Origin: Ketogulonicigenium vulgare WSH-001
GTDB lineage: Bacteria > Pseudomonadota > Alphaproteobacteria > Rhodobacterales > Rhodobacteraceae
DNA: 64,000 nucleotides
Assembly (NCBI RefSeq): GCF_000223375.1
Contig: NC_017384.1
Span: forward strand, 1,986,501 to 2,050,500
Direction of reading: 5' to 3'
The translations under genes and the position numbers were made by a program. Positions 54,734-63,638 of the stretch are shown here, piece by piece (positions within the stretch are counted from its first letter, which is position 1; every line of letters begins with the position of its first letter). Under the pieces are notes generated by a model. It saw nothing but the letters and a program-made list of their open reading frames with translations, ran no database searches and had not been told where the DNA came from.

Positions 54734-56260
54734 TTGCGCGCGGTCCTTCATATCTGGCGGCTGATCCGCACCGGCGCCACGTTCGAGCGCACCGGCGCCA
54801 TGTCGCAGGTGCTGCACGCGGTCGATGCGCCCCGCCCGTTGCGGATCGCGCTGCACACGCTGGCCTTTCCGTTTCGATGGCTGGGTTATCGGGGCGACCC
54901 CGCGCTGCCGCCGACCACCCGCGCGCTGACAGCGCTGGGGCCGGCCTATATCAAATTCGGTCAGATCATCTCGACCCGGTCGGATGTGATCGGATTTGAT
55001 CTGGCGGCCGAGCTGCGCATTTTGCAAGACAGCCTGCCCCCCTTTGCGCTGGACGAGGCGCGCGTTGAGATTGCCCGCGAACTGGGCGCACCGGTTGATA
55101 CGCTTTTTTCCGAGATTTCCCCCGCCGTCGCCGCCGCCTCGATCGCGCAGGTGCATCGCGCGGTGGTGCGCGAGACGGGCGAGACTGTCGCGATCAAGGT
55201 TCTGCGGCCCGGTATCGACAAGGCGTTCCGCCGCGATATCGACGCCTTTCGCTTTTGCGCAAAGCTGATCGAGACGCTGGCCCCCAAGGCCCGCCGCCTG
55301 CGTCCCAGCGATGTCGTCGATCATTTTGAAAGCGTCGTGCAGGACGAGCTGGACCTGCGGATCGAGGGGGCGTCGGCCTCGGAATTCCGCGCCAAGACCC
55401 ATGACGATCCGATGTTCCATGTGCCAAAGGTGCATTGGGATCTGTCCGCGCGCCGCGTGCTGACCATGGAATGGGTCGAGGGGATACAGGCCGCCGACCT
55501 TCAGGCGATGGATGCCGCCGGGATCGACCGGGCCGCGCTGGCGCAGCGCCTGCTGCAGCAATTCCTGCGCCATGCGTTGCGCGATGGGCTATTTCACGGC
55601 GACATGCATCAGGGCAATCTGCGTATTGGGCCCAATGGTCAGATCATCGCGCTGGATTTCGGCATTATGGGCCAGCTTGATACCTATACGCGCCGCGTCT
55701 ATGCGGAAATTCTGTATGGTTTCGTACAACGCGACTATCGCCGCGTCGCCGAGGCGCATTTCGAAGCGGGCTATGTCCCCGCCGACCGCGATATCGACGC
55801 CTTTGCCCGCGCGCTGCGTGCGATTGGCGAGCCGATTTTCGGGATGGACGCCTCGCGCATGTCGATGGCCAAACTGCTGTCGCAACTGTTCGATGTGACC
55901 GAGCGTTTCGGCATGCAGACCCGCACCGAGCTGATCTTGTTGCAGCGCACCATGGTCGTGGTCGAGGGTGTCACCCGCCATATCGATCCGCGCAGCAATA
56001 TCTGGAACACCAGCGGCCCGGTGATCGAGGATTACGTCCGTGACAATATCGGCCCGCGCGCCTTCCTTGCCGATCTGAGCGAAGCGGCCAAAGTGCTGGC
56101 CCGCCTTGGACCCCGCCTGCCCGATCTGGCTGAACGTCGCGTGATCGCATTCTCGACCCCGCCGCAGACACAGGCGCCAAAATCGCGCCCCCTGTTATGG
56201 GCGCTGACGGGCGCGGTGATTGCACTTGTTGGCTTTACCCTCGGGGCGCTGCTGCACTAA
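54734..56260 (+). CDS. ubiB: Ubiquinone biosynthesis regulatory protein kinase UbiB
   Basis: 508-residue ABC1/ADCK-type atypical kinase needed for coenzyme Q synthesis. The KxGQ motif is in GPAYIKFGQIISTRSDV, the Ala-rich loop in AAASIAQVHRAV, catalytic HGDMHQGNL and metal-binding LDFGIMGQLD. A C-terminal membrane helix (LLWALTGAVIALVGFTLGAL) anchors it. The start is TTG 54734, giving the conserved N-terminus (LHIWRLIRTGATFERTGA). The stop overlaps that of convergent flgD by 4 bp. Confidence 0.94.
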   Translation: MRAVLHIWRLIRTGATFERTGAMSQVLHAVDAPRPLRIALHTLAFPFRWLGYRGDPALPPTTRALTALGPAYIKFGQIISTRSDVIGFDLAAELRILQDSLPPFALDEARVEIARELGAPVDTLFSEISPAVAAASIAQVHRAVVRETGETVAIKVLRPGIDKAFRRDIDAFRFCAKLIETLAPKARRLRPSDVVDHFESVVQDELDLRIEGASASEFRAKTHDDPMFHVPKVHWDLSARRVLTMEWVEGIQAADLQAMDAAGIDRAALAQRLLQQFLRHALRDGLFHGDMHQGNLRIGPNGQIIALDFGIMGQLDTYTRRVYAEILYGFVQRDYRRVAEAHFEAGYVPADRDIDAFARALRAIGEPIFGMDASRMSMAKLLSQLFDVTERFGMQTRTELILLQRTMVVVEGVTRHIDPRSNIWNTSGPVIEDYVRDNIGPRAFLADLSEAAKVLARLGPRLPDLAERRVIAFSTPPQTQAPKSRPLLWALTGAVIALVGFTLGALLH

Positions 56261-56910
56261 CCGCGCAGCGCCGTCACGGCGGATGGGCTGACGGCGACGC
56301 CGCCGCTGACGATCAGATATTGCGCCCCGCTTGCGGATTGGACCTCGCGCACGGTTGTATAAACCTCGGCCTGCTCTTGCAGGATCAGCGTATCGCCGAC
56401 ATAGCTTGCAACCTCGAACGTATAGAGACCTTCGAGCGCGGTGCCGCCGTCTGCGGTTGTGCCGTCCCAACTGACAGATTCCGCGCTGACCGGGATGGCA
56501 AAGCGGTGAACCTCTGTCCCATCGCTGGATTTCACCACCACTTCGGCCCGATCTGCCAAGGCCGCCGGGTTCGGTGACAGGGTCACGGGTGCGCCCTCAT
56601 ACGAGGCGGCTGCGGCGACCCGCACATCTTTGCCGATCCAGCCGGACATCGCGCCCAGATTGCCGATGCCCGTCTGTGCGATCAACTGGTTCAGCAATTG
56701 GTTGGTCTGGACCTGCTGCTCGACCCCGGAAAAAGTCGCAAGCTGCGCGGCATATTCGTTGGAATCAATCGGGTTCAGGGGGTCTTGGTTCTGCACCTGC
56801 GCAACCAGCATTTTCAGGAATGTCTCGAAATCAGACGACAGCGCCGCCTGCGTGCTGGTGGTGGCCGTATTTGCGGTTGTGGTTGGCGTGACGCCCGTCG
56901 TGGTGACCAT
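56257..56910 (-). CDS. flgD: Flagellar hook assembly protein FlgD
   Basis: 217-residue hook cap scaffold. The N-terminal secretion/assembly part shows FETFLKMLVAQVQNQDPLNP and EYAAQLATFSGVEQQVQTNQLL, the hallmark FlgD motifs. A C-terminal FLG-D tudor/Ig-like region follows (SSDGTEVHRFAIPVSAES, SWDGTTADGGTALEGLYTFE). It acts outside the cell at the tip of the growing hook. Located 9 bp downstream of fliK. Confidence 0.93.
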   Translation of the reverse strand: MVTTTGVTPTTTANTATTSTQAALSSDFETFLKMLVAQVQNQDPLNPIDSNEYAAQLATFSGVEQQVQTNQLLNQLIAQTGIGNLGAMSGWIGKDVRVAAAASYEGAPVTLSPNPAALADRAEVVVKSSDGTEVHRFAIPVSAESVSWDGTTADGGTALEGLYTFEVASYVGDTLILQEQAEVYTTVREVQSASGAQYLIVSGGVAVSPSAVTALRG

Positions 56911-56919
56911 ATTCCCCCC

Positions 56920-58071
56920 TCACATCCGCATATCTAACTGGCCGTCACCGCGCGGGCGCAGCGTGACAATCTGAGGTGCGGCATCGGCATTTTCCGCGCC
57001 CTGCCCCCCATAAGGCGTATGCGCATCACCCTGTCCCTGCTGCTGGAAGCTGAGATCCAACGTGCCATAGCCCAGATCACGCAGTTCTGCCGCCAACACA
57101 TCGATATGGCGACGCAGCAGATCCAGCGTATCGGGCCGATCCGTGACAACCTGCAAACTATAGCCGTTCTGCCCCTCGGACAATGTCAGGCGCAGACGGC
57201 CCAACTCTTCGGGCGAGAGCGCAATCTCAAGCGCGCCGTCGCGGCTGCGCGAGATTGCAGCCTCGATCTGGCGCGCGACATCAACGGCCTGCGCGGCTGT
57301 CGGCGATGCGGGCGGGGCAGAGGTCTGCACGGCAGAATCGCGAGTGGTTTGGGCCAAGCGAGTCTGTTCGACGACAACCTCGGCCCGCGCCTCGGGTATG
57401 GGGGGCGCAACGATGTCCAAATCTGACGGGGCCGTGGAAAGCGCCGTGGAAAGGATCGGCATCAAGGAATCATCCGATGTGGTTATGGGCGCCGCCGCGA
57501 CCAGCGATGGTGCGTCCCCGTCAGCGCGCGGCAAATTCAAAGGCGCGGCAAGTGGGGCAAGCTCAGGCAAGGTGCCCCGCGACCGGGGCGGCGCCGGCGC
57601 AGGCGCAGGCACGACAGGCGCAAGGCTTTGGGTCATTGCGTCAGCCGCGACCGGTGCCGGGGCCACCTGCAGCAGTAAAACCGCCTGTGCGAGAGGCGTC
57701 GGTACAAGCGGTGCCTTCAATGGCGCGGGCGCTGCAAGCGTCTCGGGCCGCTCGGGGTTTTCAGGTTTCTCAGTGTCAGATTTCTCGGTGACAGACGCCT
57801 CCATTGGCGCGGATAGGCTTAACGTGGACGGCATCGCGGCATCGGGCGCAATGGCCGGATCTTCGGGCACGGGCGCCTCTGCGGGCAGATCTTCTGCCCC
57901 CAGCGCGGGCGGCAAAGGCGCGGGCGCGGGTAATGGTGTCGGGATCACAACAAAAAGATCGGCAAAAGTGGTTTCGGCGGTCTCAATCTCATCGAGCAGC
58001 GTTTTCACCTGCACGGCTGGCAGCGACCTCGCCTCTGTCCCGGTCAATAGCGTTGCGATATTCAGCTCCAT
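56920..58071 (-). CDS. fliK: Flagellar hook-length control protein FliK
   Basis: 383-residue protein. A long Ala/Pro-rich, low-complexity N-terminal ruler region (about 45-270) is followed by a compact C-terminal Flg_hook domain (AAISRSRDGALEIALSPEEL, GRLRLTLSEGQNGYSLQVVT, DTLDLLRRHIDVLAAELRDL), which switches export specificity. ATG 58071 has GGGGG nearby; ATG 58083 is the alternative. Divergent from the flgJ-like gene and followed by flgD. Confidence 0.88.
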   Translation of the reverse strand: MELNIATLLTGTEARSLPAVQVKTLLDEIETAETTFADLFVVIPTPLPAPAPLPPALGAEDLPAEAPVPEDPAIAPDAAMPSTLSLSAPMEASVTEKSDTEKPENPERPETLAAPAPLKAPLVPTPLAQAVLLLQVAPAPVAADAMTQSLAPVVPAPAPAPPRSRGTLPELAPLAAPLNLPRADGDAPSLVAAAPITTSDDSLMPILSTALSTAPSDLDIVAPPIPEARAEVVVEQTRLAQTTRDSAVQTSAPPASPTAAQAVDVARQIEAAISRSRDGALEIALSPEELGRLRLTLSEGQNGYSLQVVTDRPDTLDLLRRHIDVLAAELRDLGYGTLDLSFQQQGQGDAHTPYGGQGAENADAAPQIVTLRPRGDGQLDMRM

Positions 58072-58177
58072 CCCCGCCCCCATGCGTCATCGTCACAGGG
58101 GGACCCTAGTCGTAGATGATTACCGCTTTCTTTACCTCGCGCCGCGACACTGCGCCAAAGTCATGAAAGGTTTTGCG

Positions 58178-58444
58178 ATGCACATCCCCCCTTTGCCCCC
58201 CACCGCCCCACAGACGCGATTACGCGACGCAGCAGAGGCGTTAGAGACCAGTTTTCTGGCCGAAATGCTGAAATCTGCGGGGCTTGGCCGCGCGCAGGCC
58301 GCAATGGGCGGCACCGGATCAGATGAGTTCAGCACCTTCCTGCTTGAGGCGCAGGCGCGTGAAATGGTGAAAGCGGGCGGGATCGGCCTTGCCGAATCGC
58401 TCTATCAGGCGCTTGCCGCGCGCGGTGATCACGATGCCCCGTAA
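58178..58444 (+). CDS. FlgJ-like rod-binding protein (no muramidase domain)
   Basis: 88-residue protein matching only the N-terminal rod-binding domain of FlgJ: LRDAAEALETSFLAEMLKSA, the gap GLGRAQAAMGGTGSDEFSTF and the end REMVKAGGIGLAESLYQAL. The peptidoglycan hydrolase half of enterobacterial FlgJ is missing, as is usual in alphaproteobacteria. ATG 58178 has AAAGG 7 nt upstream; ATG 58163 is the alternative. Overlaps the next gene by 11 bp. Confidence 0.85.
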   Translation: MHIPPLPPTAPQTRLRDAAEALETSFLAEMLKSAGLGRAQAAMGGTGSDEFSTFLLEAQAREMVKAGGIGLAESLYQALAARGDHDAP

Positions 58445-58769
58445 CCCACCGGCCCAGCGCATTCTGGCCCTGTTTGAATCCGAGCGCCGCGGGATCATGG
58501 CCGCCGATTTTACCGCCCTGGACGTGCTGCGCACCGAGAAAGAGGCTCTGCTCGCGCAGCTGGAACATGGAATGCCGCAGCTATCCGCAGCCGATCTGGC
58601 GCGCATCAGCCAAGCGGCCCAGCGCAATCAAGGCCTGATTGCCGCCGCGCTGCGGGGTTTGCGCGATGCGCATCAACCAAAGCCGCGCCCGTCCTTTAGC
58701 ACCTATAGCGCCAGCGGTGATCGCGCCGCCTATCCTGCCGCGCCCCCAGCCTTTGAACGCAAAGCCTAA
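58434..58769 (+). CDS. FlgN-like flagellar protein
   Basis: 111-residue, mostly helical protein: ALFESERRGIMAADFTALDV, LRTEKEALLAQLEHG, AADLARISQAAQRNQGLIAA, ALRGLRDAHQ. The length, helix pattern and place between flgJ-like and flagellin genes fit the FlgN-type chaperone family (hook-junction proteins FlgK/FlgL), but sequence similarity is weak by eye. A short Tyr/Ser-rich tail (SFSTYSASGD) resembles tails of FlgN homologues. Starts within the preceding gene's end. Confidence 0.65.
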   Translation: MPRNPPAQRILALFESERRGIMAADFTALDVLRTEKEALLAQLEHGMPQLSAADLARISQAAQRNQGLIAAALRGLRDAHQPKPRPSFSTYSASGDRAAYPAAPPAFERKA

Positions 58770-58952
58770 AATCCAACCTATTGCGCCGTGCGCATTAGGT
58801 CCCTGTTAACAGCCAAGGCGCCATAACGATCAGACCAGAACGGGACGCCTCCAAGGGTTTGGGGGTGGGATGTCAGAACGGCAGGCGGCCCCTTTTCGGG
58901 TAATCCGCCATCCGAAACCCCGGCGCAAAAGCGCCATCCCCAGGAGGACGCG

Positions 58953-60161
58953 ATGTCCAGCATTTTGACCAATAACGGCGCAATGGTTGCGCTGCAGACC
59001 CTGAAAGCCACCAACAGCGCCCTGACCAATGTGCAGGCCGAGATCTCGACCGGAAAATCGGTCGCGAATTCCAAGGATAACGCCGCCGTCTGGGCCATTT
59101 CCAAGGTGATGGAATCGGATGTTCAGGGCTTTACCGCCATTCAGGACACGCTCAGCCTTGGCGAATCGACTGTCTCGGTGGCCCGTCAGGCCGCCGAGTC
59201 GATCACCGAACGTTTGAACGCGATCAAAGACAATATCGTCAACGCGCAGACCGCGAACGTCGACCGCGCCAAACTGCAAACGGCGATCGATGCGGATATC
59301 GAGCAGATCCGCAATATCGTCTCGACCGCGCAATTCAGCGGTATGAACCTGATCGACGGCAGCACCACAACCTCCAGCTTCCTCGCCTCGCTGGATCGGC
59401 GCGCCGATGGCACGGTGGGCGTGTCGACCATTGATGTCGCGGGCCAGAACCTGTCGACCGGCGACTATGTGGCGACCGCAGTCTTTGGCGCGGCCACCGA
59501 TGGCGTCACCGCCAATAGCGATGCGGCTGCCTTTAACCTCGACAGTGGCGGCGGTACCGGCACCATCGAAATCGACGCCGCCGCGACCTATGCGGCGGGC
59601 GATAAAATCTCGCTCAATATCGGCGGCAAGACGGCAACCTATACCGTGTCCGAGGCTGATGTTGCCGCGACCACACCGGCTGACCTGATCGCCGTCGGCC
59701 TGAAAAATGCCGTCGACGCGCTGGGCATTGCGGATCTGAGCGTAGATTACGATTCGGGCACCCCCGGCACGCTGGCCTTCACAAATGATGGCGGCAATGA
59801 CCTGACGGTCAGCGCGCAGTTCAAGAACGCCGGTGCGGGCGGCCTCAGCCTGCTGAACACGATCGACGTGACATCGGATGCAGGCGCGCTGGCCGCGCTG
59901 AACAATATCGACAGCATCGTGCAGACGGCGATTGATGCGTCATCGGCGTTTGGTGCGGTGGAAAGCCGTATCTCGACCCAAGCGGATTTTGTCGGCAAGC
60001 TGAACGATTCGCTAAAATCGGGGATTGGCGCGATGGTGGATGCCGATATGGAAGAGGCGTCGGCCCGTCTGCAGGCGCTGCAGGTGCAACAACAACTGGG
60101 CATTCAGGCGCTGTCGATCGCGAACCAATCGCCGCAATCGCTGCTGTCGCTGTTCCAGTAA
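58953..60161 (+). CDS. fliC: Flagellin
   Basis: 402-residue filament subunit. The conserved helical N-terminus (SILTNNGAMVALQTLKATNS, VQAEISTGKSVANSKDNAAV) and C-terminus (FVGKLNDSLKSGIGAMVDAD, QQQLGIQALSIANQSPQSLL) flank a variable, Asp/Ala/Gly-rich surface region (about 140-300). A strong Shine-Dalgarno (AGGAGG) precedes the ATG. Followed by a terminator, then flaF and flbT. In related bacteria FlaF and FlbT promote and limit its translation respectively. Confidence 0.95.
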   Translation: MSSILTNNGAMVALQTLKATNSALTNVQAEISTGKSVANSKDNAAVWAISKVMESDVQGFTAIQDTLSLGESTVSVARQAAESITERLNAIKDNIVNAQTANVDRAKLQTAIDADIEQIRNIVSTAQFSGMNLIDGSTTTSSFLASLDRRADGTVGVSTIDVAGQNLSTGDYVATAVFGAATDGVTANSDAAAFNLDSGGGTGTIEIDAAATYAAGDKISLNIGGKTATYTVSEADVAATTPADLIAVGLKNAVDALGIADLSVDYDSGTPGTLAFTNDGGNDLTVSAQFKNAGAGGLSLLNTIDVTSDAGALAALNNIDSIVQTAIDASSAFGAVESRISTQADFVGKLNDSLKSGIGAMVDADMEEASARLQALQVQQQLGIQALSIANQSPQSLLSLFQ

Positions 60162-60167
60162 ACGGCG

Positions 60168-60194
60168 GGGCCGGGGGAAACTCCGGCCCTTTTT
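60168..60194 (+). terminator. Rho-independent terminator after flagellin gene
   Basis: Stem GGGCCGG (60168-60174) / CCGGCCC (60183-60189), 8-nt loop, followed by TTTTT. Ensures that flaF/flbT are expressed at a lower level or from another promoter. Confidence 0.85.
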
Positions 60195-60240
60195 CCGTGA
60201 TGGCAAAGCCATCTGACGCCCCGTCCTGAAAGGACCTGCA

Positions 60241-60612
60241 ATGAACGCTATCGAAATGGCGCGCTCGTTCTATGGCAATGCCCTGCTCGGCTTGCGCGAT
60301 ACCCGCAGCACGGAACAGGCGATTTTCTCGCGCATTACAGCCGCGCTGATCGCCGCCGAGGGTGCGAATTTCCCAACCAAGGTCAAAGCGCTGCACGACA
60401 ATCGTCGCCTGTGGACATGGCTTGCGGCCGATGTCGCCAGCGCCCAGAACCAACTGCCTGCTGATCTGCGCGCGCGGCTGTTTTATCTTGCCGAATTCAC
60501 GCTGGATCATTCCAGCAAAGTGCTGCGTGAGGGCGCGGACCTTGCGCCGCTGATCGATATCAACCGCGCCATGCTGCTCGGGCTGGCCCCGCGGCAAAAG
60601 GAGCCTGCATAA
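60241..60612 (+). CDS. flaF: Flagellar biosynthesis regulator FlaF
   Basis: 123-residue protein of the FlaF family, which is needed for flagellin production or export in alphaproteobacteria. Seen: the N-terminal ARSFYGNALLGLRDTRSTEQ, IFSRITAALIAA, ALHDNRRLWTWLAADVAS and FYLAEFTLDHSSKVL. ATG 60241 has AAAGGA upstream. Stop TAA overlaps the flbT ATG by one base (TAATG), so the two are coupled. Confidence 0.93.
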   Translation: MNAIEMARSFYGNALLGLRDTRSTEQAIFSRITAALIAAEGANFPTKVKALHDNRRLWTWLAADVASAQNQLPADLRARLFYLAEFTLDHSSKVLREGADLAPLIDINRAMLLGLAPRQKEPA

Positions 60613-61019
60613 TGGCTGGCCTTGTTCTCAAACTCGCCCCGCATGAGCGTGTGCTGATCAATGGCGCTGTCATCGAAAACGGCGACAAACGCTCGCGTTT
60701 ATCAGTCGTCTCGCCAAAGGCGAACATCCTGCGCCTGCGCGATGCGATTGCGCCTGATCAGGCGACGACACCGGTGCGCCGCGTCTGTTATATCGCGCAA
60801 CTGCTGCTGACCGGCGATTGCGACCGGGCCGAGGGGCGCCGCCAACTGCTGCACGGGATTGAACAACTCAGCCAAGCGCTGGTCGATCCGGACAGTCGCC
60901 GCCAATTGGCCGATGCAACCGCCGCCAGCATTACCGAGGATTATTACCGTGCGTTGCGCCGTCTGCGCGCGCTGCTGCCGCGCGAAGAGCGGCTGCTGAC
61001 ACCAGCGGCGGAGGCCTAG
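60612..61019 (+). CDS. flbT: Flagellar biosynthesis repressor FlbT
   Basis: 135-residue post-transcriptional repressor; FlbT of Caulobacter binds the flagellin mRNA leader. Family features: LVLKLAPHERVLINGAVIEN, LSVVSPKANILRLRDAI, RRVCYIAQLLLTGDCD and YYRALRRLRALLPREERLL. Followed directly by the DUF1217 gene. Its probable target here is the flagellin transcript upstream. Confidence 0.94.
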   Translation: MAGLVLKLAPHERVLINGAVIENGDKRSRLSVVSPKANILRLRDAIAPDQATTPVRRVCYIAQLLLTGDCDRAEGRRQLLHGIEQLSQALVDPDSRRQLADATAASITEDYYRALRRLRALLPREERLLTPAAEA

Positions 61020-61808
61020 ATGTCGTTTCAGCCCGTTCTGCCCCTGTCCGGCTATACCGGTTGGCGTTTCCTCAGCCAAACGCTGGAACGCCAGACCGCC
61101 GTCTTCGCCGCCTCAGGCGAGGTTGCGATGAACAGCACATACTTTCGCGACACGATCGCAAAAATCCAAACGCCCGAGGATCTGCTTGCTGATCGCCGCT
61201 TGCTATCGGTCGCGTTGGGCGCCTTTGGCCTGCAAGACGATCTGAACGCAAAGGCTTTTATCAAGCGCGTCTTGGTCGAGGGCACGGATGACAAAACGGC
61301 CTTTGCCAATAAACTATCGGACAAGCGCTATGCCGCGCTGGCCAATGCCTTTGGCTTCGGGAACGAGGGCGGTGCGCGCACGGCTGACGCGGGTTTCGCA
61401 GATACGATTCTGGCTCGTTACACCGCCGAATCCTTTGAGCTTGCCGTGGGCGAGCAGGACAACACGATGCGTCTGGCGCTGAATCTGTCGGGGGGGATCA
61501 GTGATGTGATGCAACACGCCACCAGCGATAGCGCGCAATGGTTCGCGATGATGGGCGACAGCCCCTTGCGTTCGGTGTTCGAAACGGCGCTCGGCTTTCC
61601 GACGGGTTTTGGCCAGATCGATATTGATCAACAAAAACAGCAATTCATGGCCCGTGCCAAAGCAACCTTTGGCGTTGAAAGCTTTGCCGATTTCACCGAC
61701 CCGGCCGTCCAGGAAAAACTGATCAGGCTGTTCATGCTGCGCAGCGAGATGAATAACAGCAGCCTCAACTCGCCCGCATCAGTGGCGCTGAAACTTCTGG
61801 GCGGCTGA
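61020..61808 (+). CDS. DUF1217 family flagellar protein
   Basis: 262-residue protein. DUF1217 pattern: LSGYTGWRFLSQTLERQTAV, STYFRDTIAKIQTPEDLLAD, LLSVALGAFGLQDDL, AFIKRVLVEG and KLSDKRYAALANAFGFG. The family occurs in flagellar clusters of alphaproteobacteria and is required for motility in some; its biochemical role is not settled. It begins at the base after the flbT stop and ends next to the convergent fliI stop. Confidence 0.88.
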   Translation: MSFQPVLPLSGYTGWRFLSQTLERQTAVFAASGEVAMNSTYFRDTIAKIQTPEDLLADRRLLSVALGAFGLQDDLNAKAFIKRVLVEGTDDKTAFANKLSDKRYAALANAFGFGNEGGARTADAGFADTILARYTAESFELAVGEQDNTMRLALNLSGGISDVMQHATSDSAQWFAMMGDSPLRSVFETALGFPTGFGQIDIDQQKQQFMARAKATFGVESFADFTDPAVQEKLIRLFMLRSEMNNSSLNSPASVALKLLGG

Positions 61809-63167
61809 TCATCCCCGCCCAACCACGCGCAGCGGCGTCAGCACCTGCCGCAGCGCGGCAAAAGCGGCGGCGTTGGACGGCAGGTTGCTTTGCGCCAACA
61901 GGTTCTCTAGCCCCGGACGCGCGGCGATTGCGGCATCGACAATAGGATCGCTACCCCCGACATAGAGCCCTGCCCGGATCATCAGCGCCGCGCGATCATA
62001 TTGCCCCATATGGCTGCGGGCCTCGGCAATGAGCGCGTTTTCCGGCAGGCTGGCCGCTGCCGGCAGCGACCGGGACACCGAACGCAGCACATCGACCGCC
62101 GGGAAACGCCCGCTCTCGGCAATAGCGCGATCCAAAATGACATGGCCATCCAACGTGCCGCGCAGCATATCGGCGACCGGCTCCTCCATATCCGACCCCT
62201 GCACCAGCACCGAATAGATCGCGGTGATATCGCCCTGCTGGCCCATGCCCGGCCCGGCGCGCTCACACAGTGCGGCAATCGTGGGACCGGTCGAGGCAGG
62301 ATAGCCGCGCAGGGCCGCAGCCTCGCCCGCAGCGGAGGCCAGTTCGCGATGCGCCTCGGCAAAGCGGGTGACGCTATCCAGCATCAACAGCACCTGTCGC
62401 CCCTGATCGCGAAAGTATTCAGCCACCGTTGTCGCAGCCCAAGCGCAGCGCCGGCGCTGTTGCGGCGCGGCATCCGATGTTGCCGCGACCACCACGGCAC
62501 GCGCCATACCCTGCGGGCCAAGCACCTCCTCGATGAAATGGCGCACCTCGCGGCCACGCTCACCCACAAGGCCGATGACGATGACATCCGCCGCAATACT
62601 GCGGGCAAGCCCCCCAAGCAGTGTCGATTTGCCGACGCCCGAACCGGCAAAAAGGCCGAGGCGCTGACCCTGCACGATGGGCAGCAACGTGTCGAACACC
62701 ATATATCCAGTCCGCAGCCGCGCCCCCATCGCGCGACGTGCGGCGGCAGGCGGCGGCGATTGACGCAGATCACGCGGGACAAGGCCGTGCAGCAGCGGCC
62801 GCCCGTCTAAAGCCGCGCCATCGGGATCAATCACACGCCCGATCCAGCTGTCATCCGGGCAAAAGCGCGGCGCGCCTTGCAAGATGACGCGATCATCGAC
62901 GGCGACGCCATCCGCGACGCCTTCGGGCACGGCGGTGACCTCCTCCACGCCGACGCGGATCACCTCTGCCTGCAGCGGGCCGCCATGAGCAAGGACGGTG
63001 ATTCGGTCGCCAAGGCGGCTAAATGCCGCCAATCCGGCAATCCCCAGCGTGCCACCGGTTGCGCGCAAAATGCGGCCGACAGGTTTTGACTGCGGCCCAT
63101 CCGCCATCGCCTCGGTCAGCCTGTTCATCATAACCAATTGATCATGATCTGGTTTTTTCGCGCGCAT
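61809..63167 (-). CDS. fliI: Flagellum-specific ATPase FliI
   Basis: 452-residue F1-type ATPase that energises flagellar protein export. Walker A LFAGSGVGKSTLLGGLA, the RGREVRHFIEE motif, Walker B VLLMLDSVTRFAEAHRELA, GYPASTGPTIAALCERAG and SVLVQGSDMEEPVADMLRGT are diagnostic. ATG 63167 has GAGGG 8 nt upstream; the frame is open to 63242. Divergent from flgB. Confidence 0.93.
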   Translation of the reverse strand: MRAKKPDHDQLVMMNRLTEAMADGPQSKPVGRILRATGGTLGIAGLAAFSRLGDRITVLAHGGPLQAEVIRVGVEEVTAVPEGVADGVAVDDRVILQGAPRFCPDDSWIGRVIDPDGAALDGRPLLHGLVPRDLRQSPPPAAARRAMGARLRTGYMVFDTLLPIVQGQRLGLFAGSGVGKSTLLGGLARSIAADVIVIGLVGERGREVRHFIEEVLGPQGMARAVVVAATSDAAPQQRRRCAWAATTVAEYFRDQGRQVLLMLDSVTRFAEAHRELASAAGEAAALRGYPASTGPTIAALCERAGPGMGQQGDITAIYSVLVQGSDMEEPVADMLRGTLDGHVILDRAIAESGRFPAVDVLRSVSRSLPAAASLPENALIAEARSHMGQYDRAALMIRAGLYVGGSDPIVDAAIAARPGLENLLAQSNLPSNAAAFAALRQVLTPLRVVGRG

Positions 63168-63255
63168 GTAAAAATCCCTCGTGATCAGCCCGGCACAACC
63201 TCTCTTTAAGGAATCAGCCTTAAATCTTGGTTGAAACCACAAAGGAAAGCGCCCG

Positions 63256-63636
63256 ATGCATCAAAATCTCGCGCTGTTTGGCACGGCTGCTGATATGGCG
63301 GCGCATGCCAGCCAGCGGATCAATCAAACCGCTATCAATATCGCGAATGCCGACACGCCCGGATATCGCGCGCAGACCATCGGCGGCTTTGCCGAGGCCT
63401 ATGCCGGTGCCCTGCCCGGCAGCGCATTGCGCCAAACCCGGGCGCATCATCTGGCGGGCGACGGTCTTGCGCCGACCAACATCCAGCGTGCCGCGGTCGA
63501 GGAATCGCCCAATGGCAACTCTGTCTCGCTGGAGCTTGAGACCTTGGCCGCGATTGATGCCCAGCGCGAACATAATCAGGCCCTGTCGATCTATCGCCAC
63601 GGGCTAACCATGCTGCGCACGGCGATCGGGGGATAG
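63256..63636 (+). CDS. flgB: Flagellar basal-body rod protein FlgB
   Basis: 126-residue proximal rod protein. The N-terminal rod motif QTAINIANADTPGYRAQ and the C-terminal helix AQREHNQALSIYRHGLTMLR match FlgB. It assembles in the periplasm with FlgC, FlgF and FliE. It is 2 bp upstream of flgC and divergent from fliI. Contains a 26-nt stretch identical to flgC. Confidence 0.93.
   Translation: MHQNLALFGTAADMAAHASQRINQTAINIANADTPGYRAQTIGGFAEAYAGALPGSALRQTRAHHLAGDGLAPTNIQRAAVEESPNGNSVSLELETLAAIDAQREHNQALSIYRHGLTMLRTAIGG
63337..63362 (+). repeat. 26-nt direct repeat, copy in flgB
   Basis: Identical to 63720-63745 in flgC. It encodes the shared rod-protein motif NIANADTPG in flgB. Confidence 0.9.
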
Positions 63637-63638
63637 GG

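Noticed and set aside
57344..58177. Long Gly/Ser/Ala-rich N-terminal extension in frame with the flgJ-like gene
   Set aside because: It is antisense to fliK, and the flgJ-like gene has its own ATG with a good ribosome binding site at 58178.
58767..58800. Sigma-28-like promoter (TAAA ... GCCG) before the flagellin gene
   Set aside because: Spacing is 14 instead of 15 and the -10 half matches only GCCG; too weak to call.
63168..63255. CtrA-type site (TTAA ... TTAA) between fliI and flgB
   Set aside because: The spacer between the two TTAA is 10 bp, not the 7 bp of the consensus.
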